NCBI GenBank assembly: GCA_029239365.1
Contig: JAQZBA010000003.1
Location: 1-35,186, forward strand
From: Herbinix sp.
GTDB lineage: Bacteria; Bacillota; Clostridia; Lachnospirales; Lachnospiraceae
Direction of reading: 5' to 3'
DNA: 35,186 nt
Position numbers and translations under genes: made by a program. Shown here one piece after another: positions 1 through 8,452 of this stretch. Within the stretch, counting starts at the first letter, position 1, and each line of letters opens with the position of its first letter. The notes under the pieces are model-generated. The model did not search any database. It worked only from the letters and a program-made list of their open reading frames with translations, and was not told the DNA's origin.

Positions 1-18
1 TTATCTTTTATTTTCACA

Positions 19-2067
19 TTATTCTTCCGCTAGCAAGACGTCAAGCTCAGCAAGTATATCGAAACGTTGTACATCAACAATACTGCAAAGTCTTGTAAGC
101 AGCTGCGGTGTGTACAGCTCCTTCGATAACGCAGAATATTTCTTCCAACTAACTGCCGCTTCACGAAGTTGAGAGACTGCCTGTTTCTTATTCTCCGTAC
201 CACCGAACATACGGAATCTGCATAGGCTGACAGCAGCTTTAATTTTATCAGAGTAATAGAACCCGAGTAGACTCATGGCTTCTATATCCTTCATGGTTGC
301 TGTTAGTTCCGGAAGCAACTTATTTCCTGAGCTTCTTATCTGTTCAACTCTGAGAAGCGCTCCTTCTGCATTCTCTCTGATCTGTTTTGCTCCACTGAGG
401 GGGTCTTTCTTACTATATCCATTCTGCTTCTCCTCAGTCTCACAATATTCCGCGATGCTGTAATATTCTCCGCCCGGCATATTGATACATTTGACAAATT
501 CATTGATATCGGCAAAGATCAGTTTATCAGTATCAAAATCATACATGCAACAGCCTTCCGGATACCACTGGAAGTCATAATCATGCCAGTGTATCTGATT
601 CACAATGGGTATAACCTGGGAAGCCAAGCTCCAGCCTTCTGATAATACCTCTGCTTCCATATCAAAACGACAGGCAAGCTCACTACAAAAGTATTCCTTA
701 GGAAGTGTGACATCATAAGAAAGCTGTCCCCAGATGCAAAACATATACCACATCTTCTCAATAAATAGTGGGTGGGACCCATCCTTAAGGTCCATATAAT
801 CCCTTCCCCAGGTGTACCCGTCTGCTCCCATATAATATCCGTTCATACTCTCTGAGGGCATATTCCGCAGATATTCTCTGGCATATTCCGGATCACCATA
901 CCGGTACATATAATAATCGTCATTGCGCACGGTCAGCCAGATTTTCTGATCTATTCGCTTCTCCTTCAGAAATTCCTTAATAAAAGCCGGCTTCGTTCCG
1001 GAGTACATATGAGCCTGGGAGTATTTGAAGCTGATGGACAAAGCGCATGGAAAATCATGAAATCCCTCCATAATACTTTCATATCTAGTATACTGCATGC
1101 GATGAATCAATTCAAAGCTTCTATTTGGATGGATTGAGAGATAATCCTTAACTCCTTTGGCATAGGTATCTCTCAGAAAAGCAATGTCAGTATCATCCCT
1201 TACCATATGTTCTCCGGAGGTCACTCCGAGACCGGCAAGCTTCGGATAGGTATCCATCAGGGCTTTTGTACCACAGTAGATATAGTCTCTGGTAACTTGA
1301 TTGTTCTGATCACAGGTAATTCCGTATCCATTATGCTCTGTACCATAGACAAACAGATTCCAAGTAAAGAGATAGATGCTGATACACCGATTTGCAGCAT
1401 AATCCATCACTGATTGCCAGAAGGCTATTTTCTCCTCAATCGTCATTTTCTTCACAGTAACCAGACTTTGTTCCATATCCTCTGAATACATACCCCATCC
1501 ACTCAGATCCGCTTTGGCAGACCGAGTTGACCTTTTCACATCTTGTAATGAGATTTCCGGATATTCGGGAATACTGACCAGAGAAGGAAAGGGGGAAAGA
1601 GTCCAGAGGGATAATACATTATAGCGTTCCAGAGCCATATGATCCAAGAACCGGGTCCAAAAATCATATTCCCACATATGAATAATATTATTGGTGGCTG
1701 AATCTGATGAATCAGAATAACTAGGCGTTCTGGCATCCAGAGGGATATTGAGCTTGATACCTCGGTTATTAAGATAAGGTTTTACTTCCCTATCAGAGAT
1801 ACCCTCAATACCACCGGCATGACAGATCTCCCGCTCCAGATCCAGAATTCCATACATCATTCCGGCTTCTCCTGCCGAAGCGATTGTAATACAATTGCCC
1901 CTGCAAGTCCTGTGATAACCCTGGGTAGTAATCGTCTTATCTTCTTTGAGTTGTAGGTCAATACGCAGATCAATCGCTTTTCTTTTCATTTCTGCTTCCA
2001 TATGTTCGAAAGCAAAACGGATTGCTTCTGTTATTGCAATATGATTATTAAGGAAGGTAATATTCAT
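19..2067 (-). CDS. putative glycoside hydrolase (GH20/GH67-like N-terminal domain plus TIM barrel)
   Basis: A 682-residue protein with no signal peptide or membrane segment, so probably cytoplasmic. Residues about 1-90 look like the small alpha/beta domain that precedes the barrel in GH20 and GH67 enzymes (the stretch near residue 65-80 reads AGMMYGILDLEREI, the typical ligand-free end of that domain). What follows has many Trp, Tyr and acidic residues, as expected for a sugar-binding barrel, including GADGYTWGRDY near residue 415. I cannot assign a CAZy family or a catalytic pair with certainty. It is the last gene of a five-gene sugar locus with a CUT1 ABC importer and an RraA-like protein, so it plausibly cuts an imported oligosaccharide. 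The start has a modest GGTGAG site about 9 bases upstream. It lies 177 bases after the RraA-like gene, behind a structured element. Confidence 0.6.
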   Translation of the reverse strand: MNITFLNNHIAITEAIRFAFEHMEAEMKRKAIDLRIDLQLKEDKTITTQGYHRTCRGNCITIASAGEAGMMYGILDLEREICHAGGIEGISDREVKPYLNNRGIKLNIPLDARTPSYSDSSDSATNNIIHMWEYDFWTRFLDHMALERYNVLSLWTLSPFPSLVSIPEYPEISLQDVKRSTRSAKADLSGWGMYSEDMEQSLVTVKKMTIEEKIAFWQSVMDYAANRCISIYLFTWNLFVYGTEHNGYGITCDQNNQVTRDYIYCGTKALMDTYPKLAGLGVTSGEHMVRDDTDIAFLRDTYAKGVKDYLSIHPNRSFELIHRMQYTRYESIMEGFHDFPCALSISFKYSQAHMYSGTKPAFIKEFLKEKRIDQKIWLTVRNDDYYMYRYGDPEYAREYLRNMPSESMNGYYMGADGYTWGRDYMDLKDGSHPLFIEKMWYMFCIWGQLSYDVTLPKEYFCSELACRFDMEAEVLSEGWSLASQVIPIVNQIHWHDYDFQWYPEGCCMYDFDTDKLIFADINEFVKCINMPGGEYYSIAEYCETEEKQNGYSKKDPLSGAKQIRENAEGALLRVEQIRSSGNKLLPELTATMKDIEAMSLLGFYYSDKIKAAVSLCRFRMFGGTENKKQAVSQLREAAVSWKKYSALSKELYTPQLLTRLCSIVDVQRFDILAELDVLLAEE

Positions 2068-2125
2068 TGTTTGTACTCACCGTTTCTTAGGATGCGTTAC
2101 TTACTCACTGCTATTTATGAATTAA

Positions 2126-2239
2126 AGAAAGTGCTACAAGATACCATATCTTCCGGAGCTGTACCACATACTCCGGAAAGGATTCTCCAAGGAGGGGGAT
2201 ATCTCGTGCGGTTAATCGCTATGGTTTGCAGCACTTTCT
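2126..2239 (-). other. multi-stem intercistronic RNA element (unassigned)
   Basis: A 10-bp perfect inverted repeat closes the element (AGAAAGTGCT at 2126-2135 and AGCACTTTCT at 2230-2239), extended after a small internal loop by a second 6-bp pairing (2143-2148 with 2220-2225). Inside are an 8-bp hairpin (2151-2158 with 2171-2178), a short CTCC/GGAG pairing near 2185-2194 and a small GCG/CGC hairpin (2208-2219). Read on the minus strand it starts a few bases after the RraA-like stop codon and ends about 60 bases before the hydrolase start. It contains a C-rich run (CCCCCTCC) that could mask a ribosome site. It matches no riboswitch class I recognise. It could be a cis-regulatory RNA, a processing or stabilising element, or a small repeat insertion. 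Confidence 0.45.
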
Positions 2240-2244
2240 AGAAA

Positions 2245-2952
2245 CTATCTCATTAATCTCTCTAATGACTCATCGGGCTCAAGTCCAAGATTACGATAAT
2301 GCTCTGTTCTTACGCGGATATCATCCTCTAATTGCACTCTGGCAAATTGGATAACCTCCTCGGCAACCTCTCTGGGAATTACAAGGACACCATCATCATC
2401 ACCACAGATGATATCGCCTTCCTTCACCGTGACACCGGCACAGCTGATTGAGGTTCCGATAGAGCCTCTGGTTACGCGGCCGTATGCATGGGTATAGGTT
2501 CTTCTGGTGCAGAATACAGGTGCCTTCTCAAGATTAGTCTCAAAGGAGTCACGACAGCCACCATCAATAACAAAGCCTTCTACCCCACGCTCCATCATAG
2601 TCATGGAGATCTCCGAGCCCCACACGCCTCCGCGAATACCCTCCATATCAATCACTATGACCATATCTTTACTATTTTCCTTATTCACTGTATCAACAAA
2701 GCTATAGATATCATTGCAGCCTTTGCCAAGCTCTTCTCTCCACTCCTCCACAGTCTTGCAAGCCTTCACATCATCCTGTTTGGGTAATAATTTCACTGTG
2801 TGTGCGAAGCCCTTGAATTCAATCCCCGGTCGAAGCGGTCTCATCTTCTCATCCATGGTTCCTTTATCTACTAATCCCAATGCATCCATTGCATCGGAAA
2901 GATCTGCATTACGAAATCTTCTAAGCTCTTTTATTAATTCTTGATTTGTCAT
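2245..2952 (-). CDS. RraA-family protein (HMG/CHA aldolase-like)
   Basis: 235 residues, slightly longer than the usual 160-230 of the family. The family includes 4-hydroxy-4-methyl-2-oxoglutarate aldolases and RNase E inhibitor RraA. The signature is present: a glycine segment GGVWGSE near residue 107-113, DGGCRD near 130-135 carrying the conserved Arg-Asp pair, and a GDDDGVLVIP segment near 184-193. In Clostridia these proteins sit mostly in sugar-acid or sugar catabolic operons rather than with RNase E, so a role as aldolase or decarboxylase on a 2-oxo acid is more likely than RNase control. Neighbours are a CUT1 permease upstream and a putative glycoside hydrolase downstream. The AAAGGAT site before ATG is acceptable. 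The substrate is unknown. Confidence 0.8.
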   Translation of the reverse strand: MTNQELIKELRRFRNADLSDAMDALGLVDKGTMDEKMRPLRPGIEFKGFAHTVKLLPKQDDVKACKTVEEWREELGKGCNDIYSFVDTVNKENSKDMVIVIDMEGIRGGVWGSEISMTMMERGVEGFVIDGGCRDSFETNLEKAPVFCTRRTYTHAYGRVTRGSIGTSISCAGVTVKEGDIICGDDDGVLVIPREVAEEVIQFARVQLEDDIRVRTEHYRNLGLEPDESLERLMR

Positions 2953-2984
2953 ATGATATAATCCTTTCAGCTTTATGATATATT

Positions 2985-3025
2985 AAAAGCATAGTGAACA
3001 TGCTACAAGCTTGTTTCACGCTTTT
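2985..3025 (-). terminator. intercistronic hairpin / possible weak terminator
   Basis: Outer arms AAAAGC (2985-2990) and GCTTTT (3020-3025) enclose a second pairing GTGAACA with TGTTTCAC that has a bulge. On the minus strand the hairpin falls about 75 bases after the permease stop and ends in CTTTT followed by AT-rich sequence. It could attenuate reading into the RraA-like gene or protect the upstream mRNA. Confidence 0.4.
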
Positions 3026-3098
3026 GTTCATGATATGATTTCTGATTATTATTCTAAGAAAAATTACAAGTAACAAACCTTTTATTATTCATTCGGCA

Positions 3099-3950
3099 TC
3101 ATCCCTTAACGGCACCTGCTGTTAAGCCCTGAATGAAGTATCGGTTGAAGATTGCATAAACCAAAACCATTGGTATGATGGCGATCGAAGTACCTGCCAG
3201 CATGAGATTCCAGGAGGAAGCTGCCGCACCGGAGCCCTTCAGGTTCATGATTCCAACAACCAGTGGCATACGCTTCGGATTCGATAAGGTGAATACCATA
3301 GGCATGAGGTAATCATTCCAGGCGAATCTGAATTCCAGAATTGCCAAGGTTGCGATGAGTGGCTTCAGCAAGGGGAAGATGATGCTGCGATAGATCCGGA
3401 AGAAAGTACAACCGTCCACCTTAGCCGATTCATCAATCTCTGTGGAGACAGTCCGAATGTAGGCTCTGGTAACAAACAAATTCGTCACATTCATTCCGAA
3501 TACACGGATTATGATAACTCCCCAGAGAGAGGTATTAATTCCAAAGAACTTTGCAATCATCAACTGTGGGTATAGAGTTAGGCTTCCCAGTGATACGAAC
3601 ATCGAAGAGATGACCATGGCAAATACTATATTCTTGAATTTAAAATGTCCTCGTTCAAATACATACCCTGCAATGGTACTGGTGAAAATGGTGCCCACTA
3701 CAATGAAAAAGGATAAGAAAACACTGTTAAAGGTATATTGCTCAAAGTTTGCCAGCTCCCATGCCTGTTTATAATTATCCAGAACGAATTGTGACGGAAT
3801 AATTAGATTACCGGTTAGTAGCTCCATGTTACTTTTAAAGGATCCCATAAAGGTATAAAACACAGGGAACACAGTTACAACGAAAATCAAACTGAGTACA
3901 AGGTACACCATGACATTTCCGGTCAATCTTTTTACTTTCGAACTATACAT
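3099..3950 (-). CDS. carbohydrate ABC transporter permease (CUT1, MalG-like)
   Basis: A 283-residue polytopic membrane protein, the normal size for the MalG/UgpE type. It has a first helix near residues 12-32 and about six membrane segments. The cytoplasmic EAA loop, which contacts the ATPase, is seen near residues 188-215 as EIDESAKVDGCTFFRIYRS followed by FPLLKP. The start is set by a strong GGAGGAGG site 6 bases before the ATG. It begins 13 bases after the partner permease stops, so the two are co-transcribed and should form a heterodimer. No ATP-binding subunit is encoded nearby, which is common in Firmicutes CUT1 operons served by a shared MsmX/MsmK-type ATPase. Confidence 0.93.
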   Translation of the reverse strand: MYSSKVKRLTGNVMVYLVLSLIFVVTVFPVFYTFMGSFKSNMELLTGNLIIPSQFVLDNYKQAWELANFEQYTFNSVFLSFFIVVGTIFTSTIAGYVFERGHFKFKNIVFAMVISSMFVSLGSLTLYPQLMIAKFFGINTSLWGVIIIRVFGMNVTNLFVTRAYIRTVSTEIDESAKVDGCTFFRIYRSIIFPLLKPLIATLAILEFRFAWNDYLMPMVFTLSNPKRMPLVVGIMNLKGSGAAASSWNLMLAGTSIAIIPMVLVYAIFNRYFIQGLTAGAVKG

Positions 3951-3963
3951 AACGTACCTCCTC

Positions 3964-4899
3964 CTAAAAGCTCTGTCCCAGTTTTTTGCTGGATTTCATA
4001 TAGATGAGTGAAATCATTGCCAGTACAACCGCTGTTACCAGGGCCATACTTGATGCATAACCGATTTCAATACTTCTTCCATCATATCCAAAGAAGTATT
4101 TAAATACATAGGTCATTACCACTTCCGTCTTGCCTCCCGGCTGACCATTCGTCGTGGATAGAATTAGATCTGCCATTTTTAAGCTTCCTACGATTGCGTT
4201 GAGTAACACCACCTGGAAGGTAGGTCCTATCATTGGAAGCGTAATCTTGAAAAACTTCTGTACCGTGTTCACACCATCAATGCTAGCACATTCATAAAGC
4301 TCCTTCGGCACACTCTGCAATGCCATCAGGAAGAAGATCATATTGATACCGAAATTGTTCCATACAGATGCAAAACCAATGACGAACAACCCGGTTCCTT
4401 TTTTACTAAACCAGCTGATCGGTCGTTCTATCAGGCCAATGTCCTGCAACAGTCCGTTCACTGTCCCGTTGAAGGAAGCAAACATCAGCGAGAAAATCAG
4501 ACCGGCAATTGCTGCACTGATTACGGTAGGAAGGAACAAGGTGATTCTAAAAAATCCTGTTCCCTTCTGCCCTCTATTTAATAACACCGCCAGTAAAAGC
4601 GCTAAGGGTATCTCCACTGCTAGCTTACCAAAGGTTAATATGATCGTATTAAGTAGGGAATTCCAATAGGCTGCATCCCTTGCAAATACACGAACAAAAT
4701 TATCTAGTCCGATAAAGGTCTCTTTAAATCCGTTGGAGCTATATAATGCATAGCGCAAAATATAAGCAATCGGCACATAGGTGAAAAGTAAGAAGCCGAT
4801 CAGCATAGGTGCCAGCATTATCACTGCCTGTACGGAGTCTTTCTTAATCCATTTGACGTTCATGGATGAACTACCTAATTCTTTTTTTGTCATCTTCAC
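3964..4899 (-). CDS. sugar ABC transporter permease (CUT1, MalF/UgpA-like)
   Basis: A 311-residue permease with a basic N-terminal tail, a first helix near residues 27-47 and the EAA loop near residues 217-245 (ECASIDGVNTVQKFFKITLP). It partners the MalG-like permease that follows. The start chosen is a GTG with AAGGGG 7 bases upstream; an ATG two codons later is the alternative. It is separated from the binding-protein gene by 149 bases holding a strong hairpin, a usual arrangement that keeps binding-protein levels above permease levels. Confidence 0.92.
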   Translation of the reverse strand: MKMTKKELGSSSMNVKWIKKDSVQAVIMLAPMLIGFLLFTYVPIAYILRYALYSSNGFKETFIGLDNFVRVFARDAAYWNSLLNTIILTFGKLAVEIPLALLLAVLLNRGQKGTGFFRITLFLPTVISAAIAGLIFSLMFASFNGTVNGLLQDIGLIERPISWFSKKGTGLFVIGFASVWNNFGINMIFFLMALQSVPKELYECASIDGVNTVQKFFKITLPMIGPTFQVVLLNAIVGSLKMADLILSTTNGQPGGKTEVVMTYVFKYFFGYDGRSIEIGYASSMALVTAVVLAMISLIYMKSSKKLGQSF

Positions 4900-4982
4900 T
4901 TGTAATCCCCTTCTTACCCTTCAATTCTCTGAGCTCTCTTTACAATACCAATTGATGTAAATCTATTATTACCGAAGGAACT

Positions 4983-5025
4983 GCTGCTCCCGGGTTGCAG
5001 GCGTAAGACCGCACCCGGTGGCAGC
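4983..5025 (-). other. intercistronic stem-loop after binding-protein gene
   Basis: A GC-rich hairpin with arms GCTGC..CCGGGT (4983-4995) and ACCCGG..GCAGC (5013-5025) and a two-base internal loop lies 24 bases after the binding-protein stop. No T run follows on either strand, so it is not a classical terminator. By analogy with the malE-malF type hairpins it probably protects the binding-protein mRNA from 3' exonucleases. That role is inferred. Confidence 0.55.
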
Positions 5026-5048
5026 TTATCCATTCATTTCTTCAGAAC

Positions 5049-6500
5049 TTATTTTGTTCTCTCTGTTGTCACACCGTCAGACAGCTTGTAAAGGTCTATC
5101 TTCGCTGTATCTACCTGTGCTAAAGCAGCATTGTATTTATCATCGATTTCTTTCATCGTTGCCGCAACATCGTTCAAGGCAGGATCCGTCCATATATTGG
5201 CGATTGCCTCGCGATAGGTAGTACCTTCAAATTGAATCAGTGTATCCGGAACAGGAGCCATAGTAAATATCTCACTAAAGTTTGCAAACTTAGAGAAATT
5301 CTTCATGCCGGGTTCCTTAGTTGCAAGAGCAATGGCTTCGCTTCTAACCGGGATATATAAGCCTTCTTCGTACATCTGAGCTGCATTTTCATCGGCATAG
5401 AAGAATTCAAGAACCTTGAGTACTTTTTCCGGATGCTCTAATGCTTTCTTACCAACGCAGAGCAGGTTGGTTGGATTACCAAAGGCTTTATACTTTGGTG
5501 CCTGACCGTCAAAGGTAGGAATATCGATTACGTCCCAGTCAATCTGAGCCGGGAACTGAGTATTGTATACTGCAACGTCAAAGCTGGCCGCACCCATCAT
5601 ACCGATAGAACCTGCTGAAAACTGAGCTCTGAGCTGATCCGCATCCATAGTCTCAAATCCAGGGATGACACTGCCATCCGCTACCATCTGATCAAACGCG
5701 CTGATTAATACATTATAGTCGGAATAAGCAAATTTCTGTGTTGCATAGTTATATCCGTAATGTCCGATATTCTGTCCGGCACCCATCGTATAGAAAGAGG
5801 TAATGGTCCAGAGGGCACTTGGAGCGATACCGATACCATAGGCCTTGCCGTTGGAAGCTTCGGTAATCTTCTTCGATACCTTCGTGACGTCCTCCCAGGT
5901 CTTGGGGTAATCAGCTTCTGTAAGTCCGCAGGCTGCGAATAAGTCCTTATTGATTACAAAACCATAGGTTGTGAGGTTATAAGGTAAGGTATAAGTCTTA
6001 CCATTGAATACATGCGCTTGATTTGCAACCAGGTTTGAGTATTTGCCTAACAGCTCTTCACTTCCCGGAAGTTCTTCAATTGGTACTAGATAGTCAGAGT
6101 CAACAAAATCCTGCATCCATTTTGAATCTGATCTAAATAAATCAGGAGCTTCTCCGGCTTGGACTGCGATCTTGATCGTATCAGTGAAATTGCTGCCATA
6201 GATTGTATATTCGATCTTAATGCCTAATTCCTTACCTACTCCGTTATTGAATTCTTCTATCTGCTTATCTCTCAATTCTTTCTCATGAGCATTGTCAGAC
6301 CACACTGTGATCGTATCTACAACAACTTCCTCTTTTGGTTCGGGTGCTTCTGTAGCAGCTGGTTCTTCCTTGGTCTCGGTGTTAGTAACCGGCGTTGTTG
6401 TGTCATCTTTTTCCTCTTCGTTTTTACCACAGGCTACCAGTGAGGTTCCTATCAAAGCCACTGATAAAAGTACCGCCATGAGTTTTTTGAATTTCTTCAT
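5049..6500 (-). CDS. ABC transporter extracellular sugar-binding lipoprotein (CUT1)
   Basis: A 483-residue solute-binding protein of the MalE/UgpB type. The N-terminus MKKFKKLMAVLLSVALIG is a lipoprotein signal ending in the lipobox L21-V22-A23-C24, followed by a Thr/Glu/Pro-rich linker to about residue 60 that would hold the domain off the membrane. The body carries the family pattern (EYTIYGSNFTD, AGEAPDLF, ITEASNGKAYGIG). The start is the second of two in-frame ATGs: GGAGGG sits 7 bases before it, whereas the first ATG overlaps that site. As first gene of the locus it should set which sugar is imported. The ligand cannot be read from the sequence. Confidence 0.93.
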   Translation of the reverse strand: MKKFKKLMAVLLSVALIGTSLVACGKNEEEKDDTTTPVTNTETKEEPAATEAPEPKEEVVVDTITVWSDNAHEKELRDKQIEEFNNGVGKELGIKIEYTIYGSNFTDTIKIAVQAGEAPDLFRSDSKWMQDFVDSDYLVPIEELPGSEELLGKYSNLVANQAHVFNGKTYTLPYNLTTYGFVINKDLFAACGLTEADYPKTWEDVTKVSKKITEASNGKAYGIGIAPSALWTITSFYTMGAGQNIGHYGYNYATQKFAYSDYNVLISAFDQMVADGSVIPGFETMDADQLRAQFSAGSIGMMGAASFDVAVYNTQFPAQIDWDVIDIPTFDGQAPKYKAFGNPTNLLCVGKKALEHPEKVLKVLEFFYADENAAQMYEEGLYIPVRSEAIALATKEPGMKNFSKFANFSEIFTMAPVPDTLIQFEGTTYREAIANIWTDPALNDVAATMKEIDDKYNAALAQVDTAKIDLYKLSDGVTTERTK

Positions 6501-6699
6501 TCTCTTACCCTCCATAAGTTATTATTGATATTGCAATGAATCTATCGATAGAATTTCGTATCAAATAGTACTCCGTACCGTCTTGCCCTGTAATCCCAAC
6601 AACATAATATACCGACCGGGTATTGCTGCACTGAAGCTTACTTGATGAATTAATTGTAGTATGAATAAGTTCTTTTGGTAAGGTTTAACTTTTATACTA

Positions 6700-6726
6700 C
6701 TTATACTCGAAGATAGGCTAAGTCAA
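6700..6726 (-). promoter_or_regulatory. candidate promoter of the sugar-transport operon
   Basis: On the minus strand TTGACT (6721-6726) is followed by TATAAG (6700-6705) with 15 bases between, or by TAAGTA at 17. It points at the binding-protein gene and gives a leader of about 195 bases. The stretch 6501-6857 holds this promoter and leader and no gene. I saw no clear cre site in it. Confidence 0.45.
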
Positions 6727-6857
6727 GATAAAAGGGCTTAATTTTCATAAACCATAGCTCCATAAGGATGCTTCTACTATGAACATCTACCTACATCTGT
6801 GAGAGTGCAACCATAGCAAAGCATTTTTATCGTATAGGACGAACTTTCTCATACAGC

Positions 6858-6887
6858 AAAAAATAAGGAGGTCCGTTACGGACCTCC
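6858..6887 (-). terminator. rho-independent terminator of the HtrA gene
   Basis: A perfect 9-bp stem GGAGGTCCG (6867-6875) / CGGACCTCC (6879-6887) with a 3-base loop. On the minus strand it is followed by TTATTTTTTG. It lies about 40 bases after the HtrA stop codon. Confidence 0.9.
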
Positions 6888-6925
6888 CTACACTCTATAT
6901 CATACTATTCATTTACAAAATCTTA

Positions 6926-8272
6926 TTATTGCTGCTTCGCTCCTAGAGTAACTTCAAGTACCTTCTCTACATAGCTTCCGCCATCCATTACCTGTATCTT
7001 TAGCTCAACCTGCTGACCGGCTGTCTTATAACTGAGCGCATTCTTAAGATCTTCAAGGGTCTCAATCACACTACCATCAAGCGCGGTGATGATATCTCCC
7101 TGCATCAATCCTGCCGCTTCTGCCGGTGAGTCATCAACTACATCGTTGACATAGACACCGATTGGCATGTTGAAGCGTTCTGCATAAATTTCATTCACTT
7201 CCTGTGCGGTAGAGGTATCAATTCCAAGGAAGCCTTGGTCTTCCGCTGCCACTACTTCACGGTTCATCAATTCATTGATCATAGGAACTGCATTGGAGAT
7301 GGGAATTGCATAACCCATACCCTCTACTTCGGCTGAAGCAAACTTAACAGAGTTGATACCGATTACTTCACCTAATGTATTGATCAGCGCCCCACCACTG
7401 TTACCGGGGTTGATGGCTGCATCTGTCTGAAGAAGTGTCATAGTCTGATCCTCAATGGTTACTTCTCGATCGACCGCACTAACATAACCTACCGTTACAG
7501 ACTGTCCATAACCAAGTGCATTACCAATGGCAATTACCATCTCTCCGGGAACCATTGTCTCTGAGTCACCTAACTTTGCAACCTTGATGGTGGAAGCCGT
7601 CTTTTCTGAGATGCTATTAAGGTCTACTGTCAATACTGCAAGATCAGCATTTGCTTCCGCACCTTTAATTGTTGCAGAAGCAGTTGTCTCATCAGAGAAT
7701 ACGATTTCAATCGCTGTCGCACCTTCTATAACATGGTTATTTGTTACAATCAATAATTCTGTGCCATTTTGCGCTATGATGATACCGGATCCACTACCCT
7801 CGGATTCTTGAGCAAATTCTCTGCCAAAGAAGTCCTGTGAGGTAATTGTTGCTGTGGAATTGATCGCTACAATGGAGGGCATTGCACCTGATACCACCTC
7901 GGAGACATCGGTTACAATTGTATCCGATGCATTATTCACAATACTAACGGTATCTCCTGTATCTGTATCCTGTGTTACTACTGTAGTTTGAAGATTATTA
8001 TCATCGATGATTTTGGTATCCTCCGGCCATGCAAGCATATAATAACCTTGGAATACCAGTCCGGCGATTAAACCAAAGGCAACGGCTGATATAGTAAGCT
8101 TCACCGCTCCGGGAATTCTTCTCTTTCTCTGCTTCACTTCATTCACCGGCGCAGAAGAATAAGCCGAATAATAATTGTAGCTCTCATTGCTACTCTGGTT
8201 ACTAATTTGATTATTACTCTCACTATTCTGAGCACCACTAATACCTTCATTGTTGTTAATTTCGTTATTCAT
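6926..8272 (-). CDS. HtrA/DegP-family membrane-anchored serine protease
   Basis: 448 residues. A cytoplasmic Asn/Ser-rich head (1-55) and one membrane helix (about 56-80) precede a trypsin-like protease domain outside the membrane and one PDZ domain (about 345-445). The triad is complete: His180 in VTNNHV, Asp210 in NADLAV and Ser292 in NPGNSGGA. Proteins of this type degrade or hold misfolded secreted proteins. The Asn-rich head and single PDZ match the Firmicutes HtrA/YkdA/YyxA form. The start has GGAG 8 bases upstream. It is a single gene with its own terminator. Confidence 0.95.
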   Translation of the reverse strand: MNNEINNNEGISGAQNSESNNQISNQSSNESYNYYSAYSSAPVNEVKQRKRRIPGAVKLTISAVAFGLIAGLVFQGYYMLAWPEDTKIIDDNNLQTTVVTQDTDTGDTVSIVNNASDTIVTDVSEVVSGAMPSIVAINSTATITSQDFFGREFAQESEGSGSGIIIAQNGTELLIVTNNHVIEGATAIEIVFSDETTASATIKGAEANADLAVLTVDLNSISEKTASTIKVAKLGDSETMVPGEMVIAIGNALGYGQSVTVGYVSAVDREVTIEDQTMTLLQTDAAINPGNSGGALINTLGEVIGINSVKFASAEVEGMGYAIPISNAVPMINELMNREVVAAEDQGFLGIDTSTAQEVNEIYAERFNMPIGVYVNDVVDDSPAEAAGLMQGDIITALDGSVIETLEDLKNALSYKTAGQQVELKIQVMDGGSYVEKVLEVTLGAKQQ

Positions 8273-8452
8273 ACGAACTCTCCTTTCAAAATGTTATCTA
8301 GATTGTTTCCTCAGGTGTTACCCTGTTATCTCCTTTTGATAAGAATAGTGTATCAATAAATTATGTTCACTTTGTGTTTTGTTTTTGAATAAAATATGAA
8401 GAAAAATCCTAATATGAAAGGGAAATCCTCTGTCAAATGCCTTTATATAAGC

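Noticed and set aside
2002-2241. Plus-strand 79-residue frame over the structured element
   Set aside because: Half of it is antisense to the hydrolase start, the rest is the hairpin region; no ribosome site.
6292-6528. Plus-strand Val/Ser-rich frame
   Set aside because: Antisense of the binding-protein signal peptide and acidic linker.
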